This document shows positions 1 to 12,416 of a stretch of DNA of 64,000 nt, in pieces (position 1 is the first letter of the stretch; each line of letters opens with the position of its first letter). Made by a program: the position numbers and the translations under genes. The notes below the pieces were generated by a model. It did no database searches, was not told the origin of the DNA, and was given only the letters and a program-made list of their open reading frames with translations. This stretch comes from Lomentospora prolificans. Lineage: Eukaryota; Ascomycota; Sordariomycetes; Microascales; Microascaceae. The stretch spans positions 1,550,001-1,614,000 of the forward strand of contig JARFXM010000010.1 in NCBI GenBank assembly GCA_029532625.1, written 5' to 3'.

Positions 1-132
1 TTGGTGGCAGGAGTGATGCTACGTAACGGCCGCAATGATGTTGGGAAGTATTGTTATGATACCTGGGCTATCGTCTCGTTGGATGGTAACCCTTTTGAAT
101 ACCACTTTGGTCCTGAAGAGGTACATTCTTAG
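1..132 (+). CDS. Possible 3' end of an unknown gene (partial)
   Basis: Reading from base 1 gives 43 open codons ending in TAG at 130-132, with a tail that reads like ordinary protein (a CYDTWAIVSLDGNPFEYHFGP-like stretch rich in aromatic residues). The 5' part lies outside the window. I recognise no family. An open stretch this short can occur by chance, so this is only a possibility; it could also be untranslated sequence. Confidence 0.25.
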   Translation: MVAGVMLRNGRNDVGKYCYDTWAIVSLDGNPFEYHFGPEEVHS

Positions 133-740
133 GATGCTTGCATGGATTAATGGTAGTAATTTATAACCTGAGCAACTTTATCGTCTCTAAATCTTGATGG
201 ATTTTGCGCGCGTTGTATATCTGCGAGTCACTGGTGATGTCTTCAATGTTGTCTATTGAGGTGTAGCTTGCATTTCTGTGTTGCAGTTACAGACGCGTTT
301 ATAGAGCTCGATCGCGTCTTGCCTGGCCCGGCCAGTGACGCTGCAGCCAGCAGTTGACGGCTTTCTGTTGATTTGTAGGGGTTGCCAGCTCCCTAGTGCA
401 ACGATAGGCTGGCTGCACGTTCTAAAACCCCACTAATGCATCAAGGTTATGCCAGCCAGCCGTGCTTGATAAAAGTACAAACAAGGCCGGATTTTTTTTT
501 CCTGCGACCATCCAATGCGCCTATCAGATAACGCGAGAGCTTTACCTCAGCCTAGCCTTTTTCGCGGCCTGTGCATTGAATTGCATTTGAATCTTGCATC
601 TTTGACAATTTCTCCCCATCCGCGATCTCCGCAAACGAGCGTTTCCAACCTCATTGTTTTTCGATATAGCATTTGGACGAAACTTGTACCTACCTACTTG
701 ATCGATTCACGGAATCCAGGTGCCAAACTTCCACGCAGCG
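133..740. other. Intergenic region and 5' flank of the Aquarius-like gene
   Basis: No gene is seen in these 608 bases. The stretch holds two copies of a CCAGCCAGC/GCTGGCTGC-type word (408-417 and 451-460) that recurs in other gaps of the window, a T9 run near 491-500, and a TACCTACCTACTTGATCGAT stretch shortly before the start codon that may belong to the leader. Confidence 0.5.
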
Positions 741-3700
741 ATGCCAAAGCCGAAGCGCCTAAAAGGCAGCGCTGCGGCGTCGGCCAAGAAGAAGGCCGTG
801 ATTGTCGAGGCACCTGCTGACGATGCGAAGGTGACGACGGCGACGAGAGCACCGGCTGATGCGCAACACGATAACCCGTGGGCGCCCGTAGCGCGGAAGC
901 ACTGGCTGAAGCCGAGCAAGTCGGCCAAGGTCAAGGTCAAGAATGACGTTGTGAAGGGCGAGCTGTGGGATGTGCTCGAGGGTGAAGGGCTCAGGTACTC
1001 GTCGGTGCTGGCGCTGGAGAATGTGCAGGCGCTTGAAGGGTATCTGTGGCCTGGGTTCGGGGAGGAGTCTTCGAATCATCATGTGCTGCTAATGGTGCTG
1101 TTGGTTAATGCGAAGAAGAGGGAGCAGCTGGAGACGTGGAGTGAGTGATGTCCCCAAATGATTTAAATGTCTGGCAGGACGGGAGAGGCTTTGCTAACGT
1201 CGCATGTGCGCAGGTATATTCGAAGACAGACCTGATGACTTTTCGATTTTTTTCCGACGAGTGTTGTCCATGCTTCTCGACCAGACGCTATCCTCCAAGG
1301 TCCGGACCCAGCTGCTATGCTTCTTGATCTATTCATTCCAGAACCTCGATAGCCTCATTGTGAGGAAGGAGTGCGTGCCTTTGGTTACCATATCCATATG
1401 GCACAATCTGTCTACCGAGGAGCTCCGCGATGCGAAACTAGCGCAGTATAGTCCCCTAAAGAAGGCGTGGAGGGCGTCGTTAAAGCGATACGATGCTGCG
1501 GATGATGCGGCCAAGGCTCGTTTGCGATTCGAGCGATCGTGGCTGTTTACTTTGGTCTTGGACTATCTACGTCTAGCATACACCGAGCCTAGCTCAGAAG
1601 GTATGATTATTTTGCCAAACTATTCGACATCAGTCCGCTAACTTGTCACCAGATGATGTCGCATACTGCGAACGCTTTACCGAGTTTCTAGCCGATCTTC
1701 AAAGCCAGCTACCAACCCGGCGCTACGTAAATACTCTGCTACAAGACCTTCACCTCATGCCCGCCATCCGACTATCCCCCATGTATAACGACGAGGACAA
1801 CTCCCTCCTTCGCGACCTCTTCTCCCTCCTCAGTCACTATACCTTTTTCCCCATCGACGACCATACCTTTGCGCCATACAACCATACAGAAGCGTACGAG
1901 AGACACTGCACGTCTCTCAGGCAGCTTCAGCGGATCGCCATGAAGACTTTTGAATCCAAGCTAAAGCTCCTTGCTCTCTCAAACTTCGCGGCCATCAGCC
2001 AGCGCGACGAGCTCGCTCCGCTTCTCGAGCCCCTCACTGATGAGGAGATCGTGGAGTTCGCCAAGCAGCTCCAGCTCAGGGTCGCCTATCCGGGCCCTCA
2101 AATCTTCGAGGTGGACCGTGCTTTCCTGATGGAGGTTCTACTCTCCGCGTATGAGAAGCGCAAATCGTTCCAGCAGGCGACCAAAGACATGAGCATCCTC
2201 CCAACGGAACATTCGCTCTTCGATAACAGCCAGATCCGCTCCGACGATTATGATGGCTCGAAGCCGTTGGCGTTGCCCAAAATGAGGCTGCAGTACCTGT
2301 CGGTGGGTGATTTCCTTTGGCGATCGCTTGTCCTGTACCGTGGCGAGTCGTTCCATGGCGTTCGTGAGAGTATCCTAGCAGCGTTGAGGAGGTTGAAGCC
2401 TGAGGTGGGTAAGAATGGCGGTGTCTGGTTTGGCGGGCAGTCGAAGATGGCTTTGCCCGTGTCGAAACCAACGTAAGTCCCTTAAAGTCACATGCAGGCG
2501 CATCGGGATTAAACTAACTGAAGATAGTATTCTTGAGGTTGCCCCGCCCAAGATTGGAGAGGTGGACCCATCCACTGTCAAGGTCGAGCTTTCACTCGAA
2601 TTCCGCCGCGTGCCCGGCCATGTGAGACGGGACTGGGATGCTTTGCGCCCCGATGATGTTGTATTCCTGTTACACGTCGTTCCTCCTGCGGAAAGGTCTC
2701 TGACTAACGGTCGCTCAGGAGAGTTGACCGCCGCAGAGAAGCACGGCATCGTCACCGTTCGCGCTGCCGAGGTCATCCAAATTACGGATGATAAGGGAAA
2801 GCCGATCCGGGATTCTGGTGGCGGTTTCGATGGTCGGCGCCGCATTCAACTCAAGCTTGACCCAAGGACATTCTCTAGGGATGCGGCAAAGGCAGCGGCT
2901 GGTAAGCCCGATGTTTATGAGGGAATCAACTTGATCCTCCGCCGCCACAGCAGGGAGAACAACTTTAAGGCTGTCCTAGAGTCCATCCGGGCTCTTACGC
3001 TCTCGGAGGTGCCCCTGCCCTCGTGGCTGCACGAGGTATTCCTCGGCTACGGTGACCCGGCTTTGGCTACGTATCGCCACATGCCGAACCGCGCCAAGTC
3101 TGTTGACTACCGAGACACCTTCCTGGACTGGCAGCACCTGATCGAGAGCCTACCTGGCAAGATCATTGAGCCCAGTGATGACGCCTTGGGAAGCTTCCCG
3201 CCGCCTTATGTTCTTGAGACTGTTGATCGCCCACCGGAGCCCGCCGAGAAACCGTCTAAGAAGCGCAGAAGGGGGGCCGAACCTGAGCTTATCGCGGACG
3301 TTGAGACTCTCAAGGTGTCTACCTACAAGCCACCTAACAACGGGCCTTACCCCACGGACGTGCCTAAGCTAAATACCGTCCGGTTCACACCGGCGCAGAC
3401 GGAGGCGATCATGTCGGGAACGCAGCCGGGTCTTACTATCATCGTGGGCCCGCCTGGTACCGGCAAGACTGACGTCGCAACTCAGATCATCAATAACATC
3501 TACCACAACTTCCCTGATCAGAAGACGCTATTGATTGCACACAGCAATCAGGCCCTCAACCAGTTGTTTGCCAAGATTGTTGCCCTAGACATCGACGAGA
3601 GGCACCTCCTGCGTTTGGGCCACGGCGAAGAGGAGCTACGTACGGAGGCCAGCTTTAGCAAGCTGGGCAGGGTGGAGTCTATCATGGAGAATAGGGACAA

Positions 3701-5382
3701 GTTCCTGTTGGAGGTTACCAAGCTCGCTGCTAGCATGGGCGCTCCCGGGGCGCATGGCAACTCGGCTGAGACGGCGGGGTACTTCAACTCCGTCTACGTA
3801 GAGCCCGCGTGGACGCGTTTCTCCGAGGTGCTCACGAGGGAGGATGCGTCAGCAGAGGAGGTTGTCAAGGCTTTCCCCTTCCACGACTTCTTCCTGGACG
3901 CGCCGCAACCTCTATTCCCCGAAGATGCGGACCGTGATGCCGTCGTAGAGATCGCACAGGGCTGCTACAGGCATATCAGCAAAATCTTCACCGAGCTCGA
4001 GGATATCCGTCCGTTCGAGGTATTGCGCCGAGACAAGGACAAGTCTAACTACCTCCTCACGACCAAGGCGCGCATCATCGCGATGACATCGACGCACGCG
4101 GCCATGCGGCGGGCGGACATTGCGTCGCTCGGCTTCCACTACGACAACGTTGTCATGGAGGAGGCGGCGCAAATCACCGAGATTGAGAACTTCCTCCCAC
4201 TCTCGATGCAAAAGCCGACCAACGGCCAGGTGCGCCTCCAGCGCGTTGTGCTCTGCGGCGACCATTTCCAGAACTCGCCAGTGATCCAGAACATGGCGTT
4301 CCGTCACTACGCCAACATGGAGCAGTCGCTCTTCTCGCGACTCGTGCGGCTCGGTGCGCCCACCATCTCCCTCGATCTCCAAGGCCGCGCGCGGCCCGCC
4401 ATCGCGGCCCTCTACCAGTGGAGGTACCCGAAACTGGGCAACCTGCCGCACGTCGAGGCGGACGAGGAGTTCCAGACGGCCAACGCCGGCTTCAAGTACG
4501 ACTACCAGTTCGTCAACGTGCCCGACTACCACGGCAAGGGAGAGTCGGAGCCGACACCGCACTTTATCCAGAACCTGGGCGAGGCGGAGTACGCGGTGGC
4601 CATCTACCAGTACATGCGGCTGCTGGGTTACCCGGCTAAGAAGATTACGATCCTGACGACCTACGCAGGGCAGAGGGCGCTGGTGATGGATGTGTTGGGG
4701 CACCGGTGCGCGAAGCACCCGGCGTTTGGGATGCCGGGGGCTGTTGCCACGGTGGACAAGTACCAGGGCGAGCAAAACGACTGTAAGTTTTCCCCTTTTT
4801 GTTCCGGTTTCGTCCCCCCTTCCCCCACGCTTCGACTTTTTCAACTTTTACGTCTCTATAATACTAACACAGTTTCCAGACATTATCCTCTCCCTTACCC
4901 GAACCAGGAAGGTCGGCTACCTCCGCGACGTCCGCCGTATGACCGTCGCGCTCTCCCGCGCACGGCTAGGTCTCTACGTCCTTGGCCGCAAAGAGATTTT
5001 CGAGGCGTGCTACGAGCTACGGCCGGCGTTTGAGCAACTTCTGAACCGGCCGGACAAGCTCATGCTCGTGACGGGCGAGCTGTGGCCATCCAAGCGCATC
5101 CTCGCGACAGAGCAGGAAGCCGGAGGCGCCGTGGAGGGCGAGGTCGTGATGGAGGGCGTGCAGCACCTAGGGCAGTATGTGTTTGAGATGACCAAGACGA
5201 AGATGAGGGAGTTTGAGGAGAAAGGGGAGGAGATGGTTGTCGAGGAGGGAGGAGAGCTCGATAGGGAAGTGGAAGAAGTTGCCGAGGACGAAGAAGATGA
5301 GCTAGAGCAGGAACAGGAGGAAGAGAAGGAAGCTGATGAAGAGGAGGGCGGCGATGAAAAGGGCGAGGATGAGAAGGTATAA
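741..5382 (+). CDS. cwf11: Aquarius/Cwf11-type intron-binding spliceosomal helicase
   Basis: Exons are 741-1140, 1214-1600, 1653-2472, 2528-4782 and 4880-5382 (1454 aa, close to the usual Aquarius length). The first in-frame ATG is at 741; the upstream codon at 720 is GTG. The N-terminal half reads as the Aquarius armadillo-like scaffold. The C-terminal half is an SF1 helicase core: Walker A GPPGTGKTD at about residue 843, Walker B-like MEEAAQITE at about 1079, then QGEQNDYIILSLTRT and RRMTVALSRARLGLY helicase motifs around the last intron. The tail after about residue 1370 is strongly Glu/Asp-rich. Family knowledge: Aquarius binds introns near the branch point in the activated spliceosome, and S. 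pombe Cwf11 is a member of that complex. Introns have CTAAC-type branch points (for example GCTAACG before 1213 and ACTAACA before 4879). Family assignment is firm; exact donor choice is by eye. Confidence 0.93.
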
Positions 5383-8300
5383 TATAATACCTTGGCGATT
5401 TCTCTCCCTAGGCTGAGAGCCGATGCTGTATTCTGAAGTACGAATCAAAATTTATGATGGCTTATGTTTACTTGGAGTCGCTTCTTTCTTTCCACTATGG
5501 GCCCACTTGAAGAGTGAAGAGCACTTTACGTCCCCTGATCTCTAGGTCTTTCGGCTCTGACATCCTTTGGACGGCCGTTGCTGCGCGGTGGCAAAGATAC
5601 TTTCTTTACATCCTAATCTCCCTAGCCCAACCACTCGATTCTTCATCCACCCCCTTTTTTTTTTTTTTTTTTATATCGGGGGTAAATAGGGTTGCGTTAG
5701 GGCTATATTTTTTGTCTGTCCCTGTGAGGATCCTCATCATCCATCATGGGTTGGGGCATGGGATGCTATTTATTGCTTTTTTTTTTTGACATGTCCTAAA
5801 CAAGGGGACCTCCATTTGCAGCTGATGGTGGTCTTCTTGTGGAACGCATTAGGAATGTACGAGGTCTTCAAAGAAGGACTCAGATGGAAAAGGGAGAAGG
5901 GGAAAAAAAAATTGCTGTCCTGGACGGCTTGCTGGCTGGGGATGGATAGAAGCGCAGGGGGTTGTTGTAAGTGACACAGGCAGTGCCCGGCTGGTTGACG
6001 CTGCTGATTGCACTCAATTTGCACTTATCCCCCCCCCAAAAGGAAATGCATTCCTGACGGCGTGGGGACGGAGAAAGGGGGCTACGCCACGGGCGAAGAG
6101 GAAGTGATGAGCTCATCTGGCTTTGGCGACTATTACATTCCTAACATACGCAGATGAATCCTGACCGAATGGAAAGACGCCGGGGTCATACGGGACGACG
6201 GCGCCAGAGCGAGCGTAGCAGGCGGGTCTAGGGCAGCAAACCCGCAGAGGTAAGAGTGTTGATGCCCTGTTAGACCATGGCCTCTCGATTTTCAGGTCCC
6301 GTTCCCAGTCTGCGGCTCCGGGTAGGTCTCTGCGAAGAAGGCGGGGGGTTTTTATCGATGGTTTCTCGGCGCGGAGAGACGAGCTTGGGGGCTGTGATGG
6401 TGATTGGGGCGAGTTGGCGGGAGCATCTGGTGGCGGATCCGAAGCAAAGGCGCGAGGGAGCTGCAGCCAAAGAGAGATATGTCGTCGATATTTTGAAAAC
6501 GCCTGGCTCTAGTCGGATTCAATCATGGTGCAAGGCAATTCCGCGCGCATTCAAAAGCTCGTGACAATCGGACGATCCCAGGCGTAAGACGTATGTATAG
6601 CCAGCGAGCGGTTCTAGAGCCTGCTGGGCCCGATCTCATTTAAACCCTATTTCCCTCTCCAGAAACCCGGCGAGACCCTGTGTTCTATCTTACTGAAACG
6701 TGAGCATGAGCAGTGACAAGGGAGCTGAGCATAGTTCTGAACCCTGATGTTCTTATTAGCCCATTGGTCGCCCCATAGATGTACCGAAAAAGGGTTTACC
6801 GAGAATGGCTAAGAGTGCATGGGGGGTTTAGGAACGGATCTTCGCTGTAAGAGGCACATCCGCAAAGCTATATTCGGTTTTACTCTTTCCATCCCATCTT
6901 TTGATTCGATCGGGATCTGGAGTGTTTGGGAAAGAAGTAGTATCAGGAGGGTGGGAAAAGGGTTATACTACGAAGGGCTTATTGCCCGGGCCGGAACATT
7001 GATGGCACGTCTCAGGCCGACGGATGGAGCCGGGTGCTTAAGAGGGGAAAAAAGAGAGAGAAGAAATAAGAAAAAAAAAAAAAAGACGTTTCTTTCCTTC
7101 CTGAGCAGTTCTATTCCCCCCCTCTGATTGTTCGTGGATGGGTGTGGTGGGGGAGTGGGTGCAGAACTAATCGTGAGAGGCCGCGGTTTAGACTGGGATG
7201 AGGGCCCTAGAGAGTTCTTGTGCTGCAGAGAGGTAATCCGTGGATGGTGTATAGTGAGGAAGGTGGTATGAGCCTTTGACAACACCTGAGCCAATGCGCG
7301 GGCGTGATCGACCACTCCATGACCAAGGTGCGGGTTTCACTGCGTAGGATGAGGAAATCTCGAGGGCGGGATGGAAAGGTGGAGGGAGGGAACATCCACG
7401 AGGCATGGGATTGGCAAATAGTATGTGTGGTGGACACCCTTTTCGATATTGCGTTCCCCGCGATCCAAGTCTGTCCAAGTCTATTTGTGGCACAATGGGG
7501 ATGCAATATAAATCATCAATCGCGAACAAATAAAACGATGCAAAAGCCTCACTTGGCCGCCCACCGGTTTGCCTCGGACATGTGTTTTCCTTTCACCTTG
7601 GACAAGCTCGGTCAAGAACGGGGCCAAGGGGGGTGGGGAGTGGAATTGTTGTGTCTGTTCGACGTCTGGATCACGGAATGCGAAGCACGGATGAAGCTCA
7701 AGGGCGTTCTGGCCTAGACATATTTGTGAAAAGGTGAGCGGTGCAGTTTCCCAATTTTTTTTTTTTCTTTTTCCAGGGGCAATGGAAGGTTCGTGGCGTG
7801 GCGTGAAGTCTGTTCCTGGTACAGCAGTCCAGTTACCCTTCCTTCCCACTTCGGCTCATGGCTGCAATGGAGATCCAGACATCGACGACCGTATGTATGC
7901 GCGTGTGTTATGGGGCGGCGGCTTTCCTTTCCCTTTCCTCAGATTGGATAACCCCTCGCGGTTGATTACGGGTTTCGGACAAGAATCCTGGGTTTTGTTT
8001 GACTTGCGCAGAGGCGCGCATCCCTTTCGATGCTCTCGGCCTGTGGATAATTCGGGTAATTATGCCCTATATCTCGATAAAGGAGGAAAAGTTATTGATG
8101 GAACATTTCCGACGAGAAGCTTTTTCGGAAGAGGTTCCCGTCTAGGTCAATATAACAAGAGCGTGTTCCCGCTTTACAGATGGACAAGCTTGAAAGTGGC
8201 TAATTAAACAAAAAAAAGAAAAGAAGAGGTAGGACGGTGTGTTCCACTGCGAGGGATTAAGAATCGATATGACTAGCTGAAGTAATGAGGGGACGGTTGA

Positions 8301-11300
8301 GATTTGGGAAGGGGGAATAATCTTGCACATGCAAGAATTGTCGTACGAAGAATCCGCAATATTGCCCCATGGGCAGACGAGGCTTCATGGCTGGCTCACC
8401 TGGCCCACGCGAACGAGAAAACCGATGTGCGACATGCTGGCTGTGTCAAGCTTCAAGAACGTGGCTGGCTGCTGCACAACGTCCGTATTAACATCAATCA
8501 CAACCGAGAAGGAAACACAGTGAGACGGGAGCTTCAACGTCTTCTGCTTGGCCACCTATGAAAAGAAGCCCCGTCCAATCTAGATGTGTTTCGGATCGCG
8601 ATGTTGCCGCGCAAACTTGGGAAACCCCCAAAGGGACCAGACATCCCATTGATGCCCACCACTCTGATCACATAGCCATCATGCCTCACTTTTCCTCCCT
8701 TGGGATGCGCCTCGTAGATCCGTCCTTCGCTCTTTTGTCCGAATTTATAACCCCTAAAACGAACTATAACTGTCACTGTATTCTCTTGAGCCCCGACTTC
8801 CCAAAGTACGCCCGAGGGAGCACGTGGTAAAGTGGTTGCATTGCTGGCGCAGCTGAGTGTCTGGCACCGAATGGGACAATATGGCTGGCAGAGGCGCAAA
8901 CTGCACGATTGGGCGTAGCGACAGCTGTTGTCGAGAAAAAAAAAAAAGGCCCTTTTTGCAGGAGCCCAATTTTTTTTCCTTCTTCCTTTAATCACTCGCT
9001 TCCTCTTTTTTGCTCTACTTTTGGGTTGACGCGAGGTACATGCTTTGGGCTAGGCCTCGATTAGGGGGAACCGTGAGACCACGAGCCGTGCAGGGAATAA
9101 CCTTGATGCGCGGGGGGCGCGTGTCTTGACTTTGTGCCTTTTGCGGCGCGCGAGAAAGGAAGGGAGCAAAGGCCCGTTGCCGTCTTGGGGTGGTTCCAGA
9201 GGCGGCAGGTTTCTGGAACAACGAGGAGCCAGCCAGCCAGCACGACCCAGGGAACTCCCGGCCCTGTGTGCCTTTTACACATTAACACCACGCCCATGTC
9301 CTGTCCCATGTTTGAATCTTATCTGCTTGTCTGTCCGTACCAATCTCTTGTAGCCCCTAAGCCTGCTTCTTGTTGCTCTGGGGGTCGACGGATAGAGAGT
9401 AAGTAAGGGCAAGAATTATTGGGGTGGGAGCCCAATTTACGCCATCTAGATTTGGGACAAGGGAAAACTATAGCGAATGTCCTGGGCTCTGGCCTTGGCA
9501 GGTGAGTCTACATGTAGGGATAAAATAGAAAAGTTCTCGACTGTTTTGCTCTGCCGCTGACAGTCGAACATAGTATACCTTGTACATCGCCCAATGGATT
9601 GGGATTTCGAATTTGCAGACAGGGAAACGAGGCTTTTTTTTTTTTTTTTCCTTTGCCCATGGCGTGTGATGTAGATCTCAAGATCTAATATCTGCGAGTG
9701 TTCTAATGGTGGCATACTCGTAGATTTCGAGAAGCGACAAAAACGTCATAATGTGCTGGGCTGGGCTGATGCCCCCGAGATACGAAGCCCGTTTGCCAGT
9801 GAGCAGGGAAAGGGAGCCACAGCACAGGCCGGACCTAGAGGTGCTGGTTCTTCTCCGGCGCGCTGGGTTCAGCGGCCAGGCGGGAAATTTGCAATATTAG
9901 CTCGGAAACTTGTCCACGCCATGGCCAGCGAGGAGACGCGTCGGGGGAAGGGGCTCTTGACATCTCGCCTGCAGAGTTCGAAGCATCCGAGTCTACGGTT
10001 TTCCCGTGAGCAGTTTGGGGCATGATACTGCTGCGAACGACGTAGAGGAAAGTTGGTTAAAAAAAGAGAAAGGAAGCCAACATGAACCTGTTGATCTCAT
10101 TTTTACATGTGTCTGTCGCCAGCTGCGTTCAGCAATGCATGGACCGCGCCGACTATCCAAAAACTCGTCCCCTTCACTTTGACTTGGGTCTTCAATTGTA
10201 CTCCTGAGGTTACGGTGTATGTATGTTGGATTGCCCTATTGCAATTTTTTTCTTCTCATGCGGAGCGACCTAACAGGTTGTAATGGATTTGTAAGGCGAA
10301 TTGCCTTTGGGCTTCCTCTTTTTTGACTCGTGTGGTTCACAGGTTTTGTCGACATATCGATTTTTTTTTCTTCCCGCTGCTACTTCTTTCGCTTGCCCGA
10401 TGCGTCGAGTACTGCCATTACTTTTCTTGTGGTCGGGGTGATGGGGCATTTGATCCTTATTGATGGGCCAGCAAGATGGGTCACAGATTCAAGTCGCCAT
10501 TACTGGCAGAGGTCGGACTTGGGCGTGGTGTACCAAGGTACAATAGGGTATATTCTACTGTCTGAGCCGAGTGACTCCCTCGGTACTCCCTCGGTACTTC
10601 TTTACTCTCTTTCACTTTGTTACTTTAGACTTATTAAAGCATAGTGGATACTTCATTTCAGATATTGTGCGTGTTTCCTCTCGTATGTCTGGGTCGTTTC
10701 CTGCAACTGCCCCACAGTTCTGAAGTAAAATGTTTTAGCGCAGAGTGCCCCGTATTATTGCACCAAGATAGCCAAAAGTGAGCCGCCCACGGTATTACAA
10801 GCGTCGGAGCACGCGCGTGAGCTTAGAGACCTCCAGCACTTGAGGGCTGCTTCTCGGACAGTAGGCAAGAAGAACCCGGGTGCTCCCAGTGCACGAGGGC
10901 TTAAGCCAAAAAGAAAGTCGAGAGGCAAAAGAAGAAAAACTCTCGCTAGAGCCTGAGTTTATATTTACGAATAGTCAGCCGAGACTAAAGAATGTTGTAT
11001 TACGCTGCTAGAGACTATTAATTGCCAGCAACCGGGGAGCCCTCTGGTAATGCAGCATGTGCTTGGAGCTCCCTATCGGCCTAACCATGTACCTATCTCG
11101 CGAGAGCTGGTTCACGGACGTTGTGGATTCGCTGGTGTCGATGGGTTAATGCGTGGGTAGCCAGCACTTTCACTGAACCGATCATTGGTTTCCGTCCTTT
11201 TTCTTTTTCTTTCTTATTCCAAGATGGACTTGTGTGCGGGGGAGAGTTGGCAACAGGACCGGTGCCTTTTATGATGATGACGCTTTTGATCAACTTTGAG

Positions 11301-12416
11301 CCAGCCAGTGGAGAGAGTCTGGGCTCGGGAGCTCCAGCAACCTTTCTTCAAATGGTGCTGGCTGTGCCAGCTGGCCTGGCTGTTGGCTCCCGAGTATCCC
11401 ACTACTAGTAGCTGCTGGAGAAATAATAGTGGGTTGCGACCGGACTAGAGGGTGTATCATACCCGTGCGACGGGCTCTGACTGGCTGGACCAGCAACTCC
11501 CTGGTTACAGTTGCGGGCCCAGCGCTCGTCTTCTCGTCTGCCCTCCCGGCCTTGCCCACCCTGTAGGAGTAAGACACACCCCGTCTGCCTGGAATCCGTA
11601 CACCCCCTTCGCCCCGTTCCTAATGTTCCCCCTTCCTCTCTCTTCGCCCCCGAACCAAGAAATAATATTTCCAAGCCCAAAATTTTTTTTCGGCGAACTC
11701 CTCCTCAAAACAACTCCCAATCCACATACGCAGAGTTGAGAGGCCTAGGTGGAAGCATCATTTCCAACGGCCCTTCTTTATCCATTTCTTCTGTTTCTTC
11801 CCTACAGAAGATCCATCTCCACTCCGTTAATCGTTTTCCTCCTTCCACGCGGACTTTTCTCCCCTAATCAGTCCCTGCTGTGGTCGCGACTTCGTGCATC
11901 GGCGGTTTCGTTCCTTTGGACTCCCGACTTGGACCCGTGACGAAATTTTTTTCTTCGCAGCCTTCATCGTTCCTTCCCCCAAAAGAAACGACGAATCTTC
12001 TCCCCCCTTTTGTTTTTGCGAAGATAAACGATTCAACTTCTTCTCCTTTCTTTTCTTTTGCCGAAGAATTGCACGACTCTTCTTTTTTGTTTTCTCCTCG
12101 ATAGCAACGGAGATCAGGAAAAAAAAAAAGAAGATCACTTAATTGCGCAAGAAGAGGCGAAGAAAAAACATAATCTGAATCTGAGATTCATCAGCACCCC
12201 CGCCCAAACGAGAGTAGCTTCGTGTTCATCGCGATCTCCTAAATCGTCGTCGAAGCTTCATCCCCTCGACGGCTTTTTCTTTCTCATCGGACACGCAAAC
12301 GCGCCTTTTCCCCTTAGCGCATTGCATCATCTCCCAACGAGACGAACCATCGAACCAGAACGATCTTTGATACCGGCACCTCCCAGAATCGTCTGGGGCG
12401 ACATCAATCATCACAT
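5383..12416. other. 7-kb gene-free interval between the Aquarius-like gene and eIF4G
   Basis: I find no convincing protein gene here on either strand: open stretches are short, lack fungal codon bias and match no family I know. It contains long homopolymers (T18 at 5655-5672, T16 at 9634-9649, A14 near 7070), several CCAGCCAGC/GCTGGCTGG words (5931, 8390, 8463, 9228, 11300, 11355-11375) and an 11-bp tandem duplication of ACTCCCTCGGT at 10574-10595. The last 800 bases look like a transcribed leader (separate entry). The rest could hold distal promoter elements or noncoding transcripts, which sequence alone cannot show. Confidence 0.5.
11626..12416 (+). promoter_or_regulatory. Long ATG-free pyrimidine-rich leader of eIF4G
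   Basis: From the ATG at 11623 to the eIF4G start codon at 12417 no ATG occurs in any frame over about 790 bases. The stretch is dominated by CT-rich runs (especially 11580-12075). In a sequence of this length about a dozen ATGs would be expected at even base composition, so their absence suggests selection against upstream starts, meaning that most of this stretch is scanned as 5' UTR. A leader intron is possible: an acceptor-like pyrimidine run ending TTCGCAG lies near 11959. The transcription start itself cannot be seen. Confidence 0.55.

Noticed and set aside
3912..4844. 310-codon open stretch antisense to the helicase core of the Aquarius-like gene
   Set aside because: Falls exactly within conserved helicase coding sequence, with no recognisable domain; explained by third-position G/C bias.
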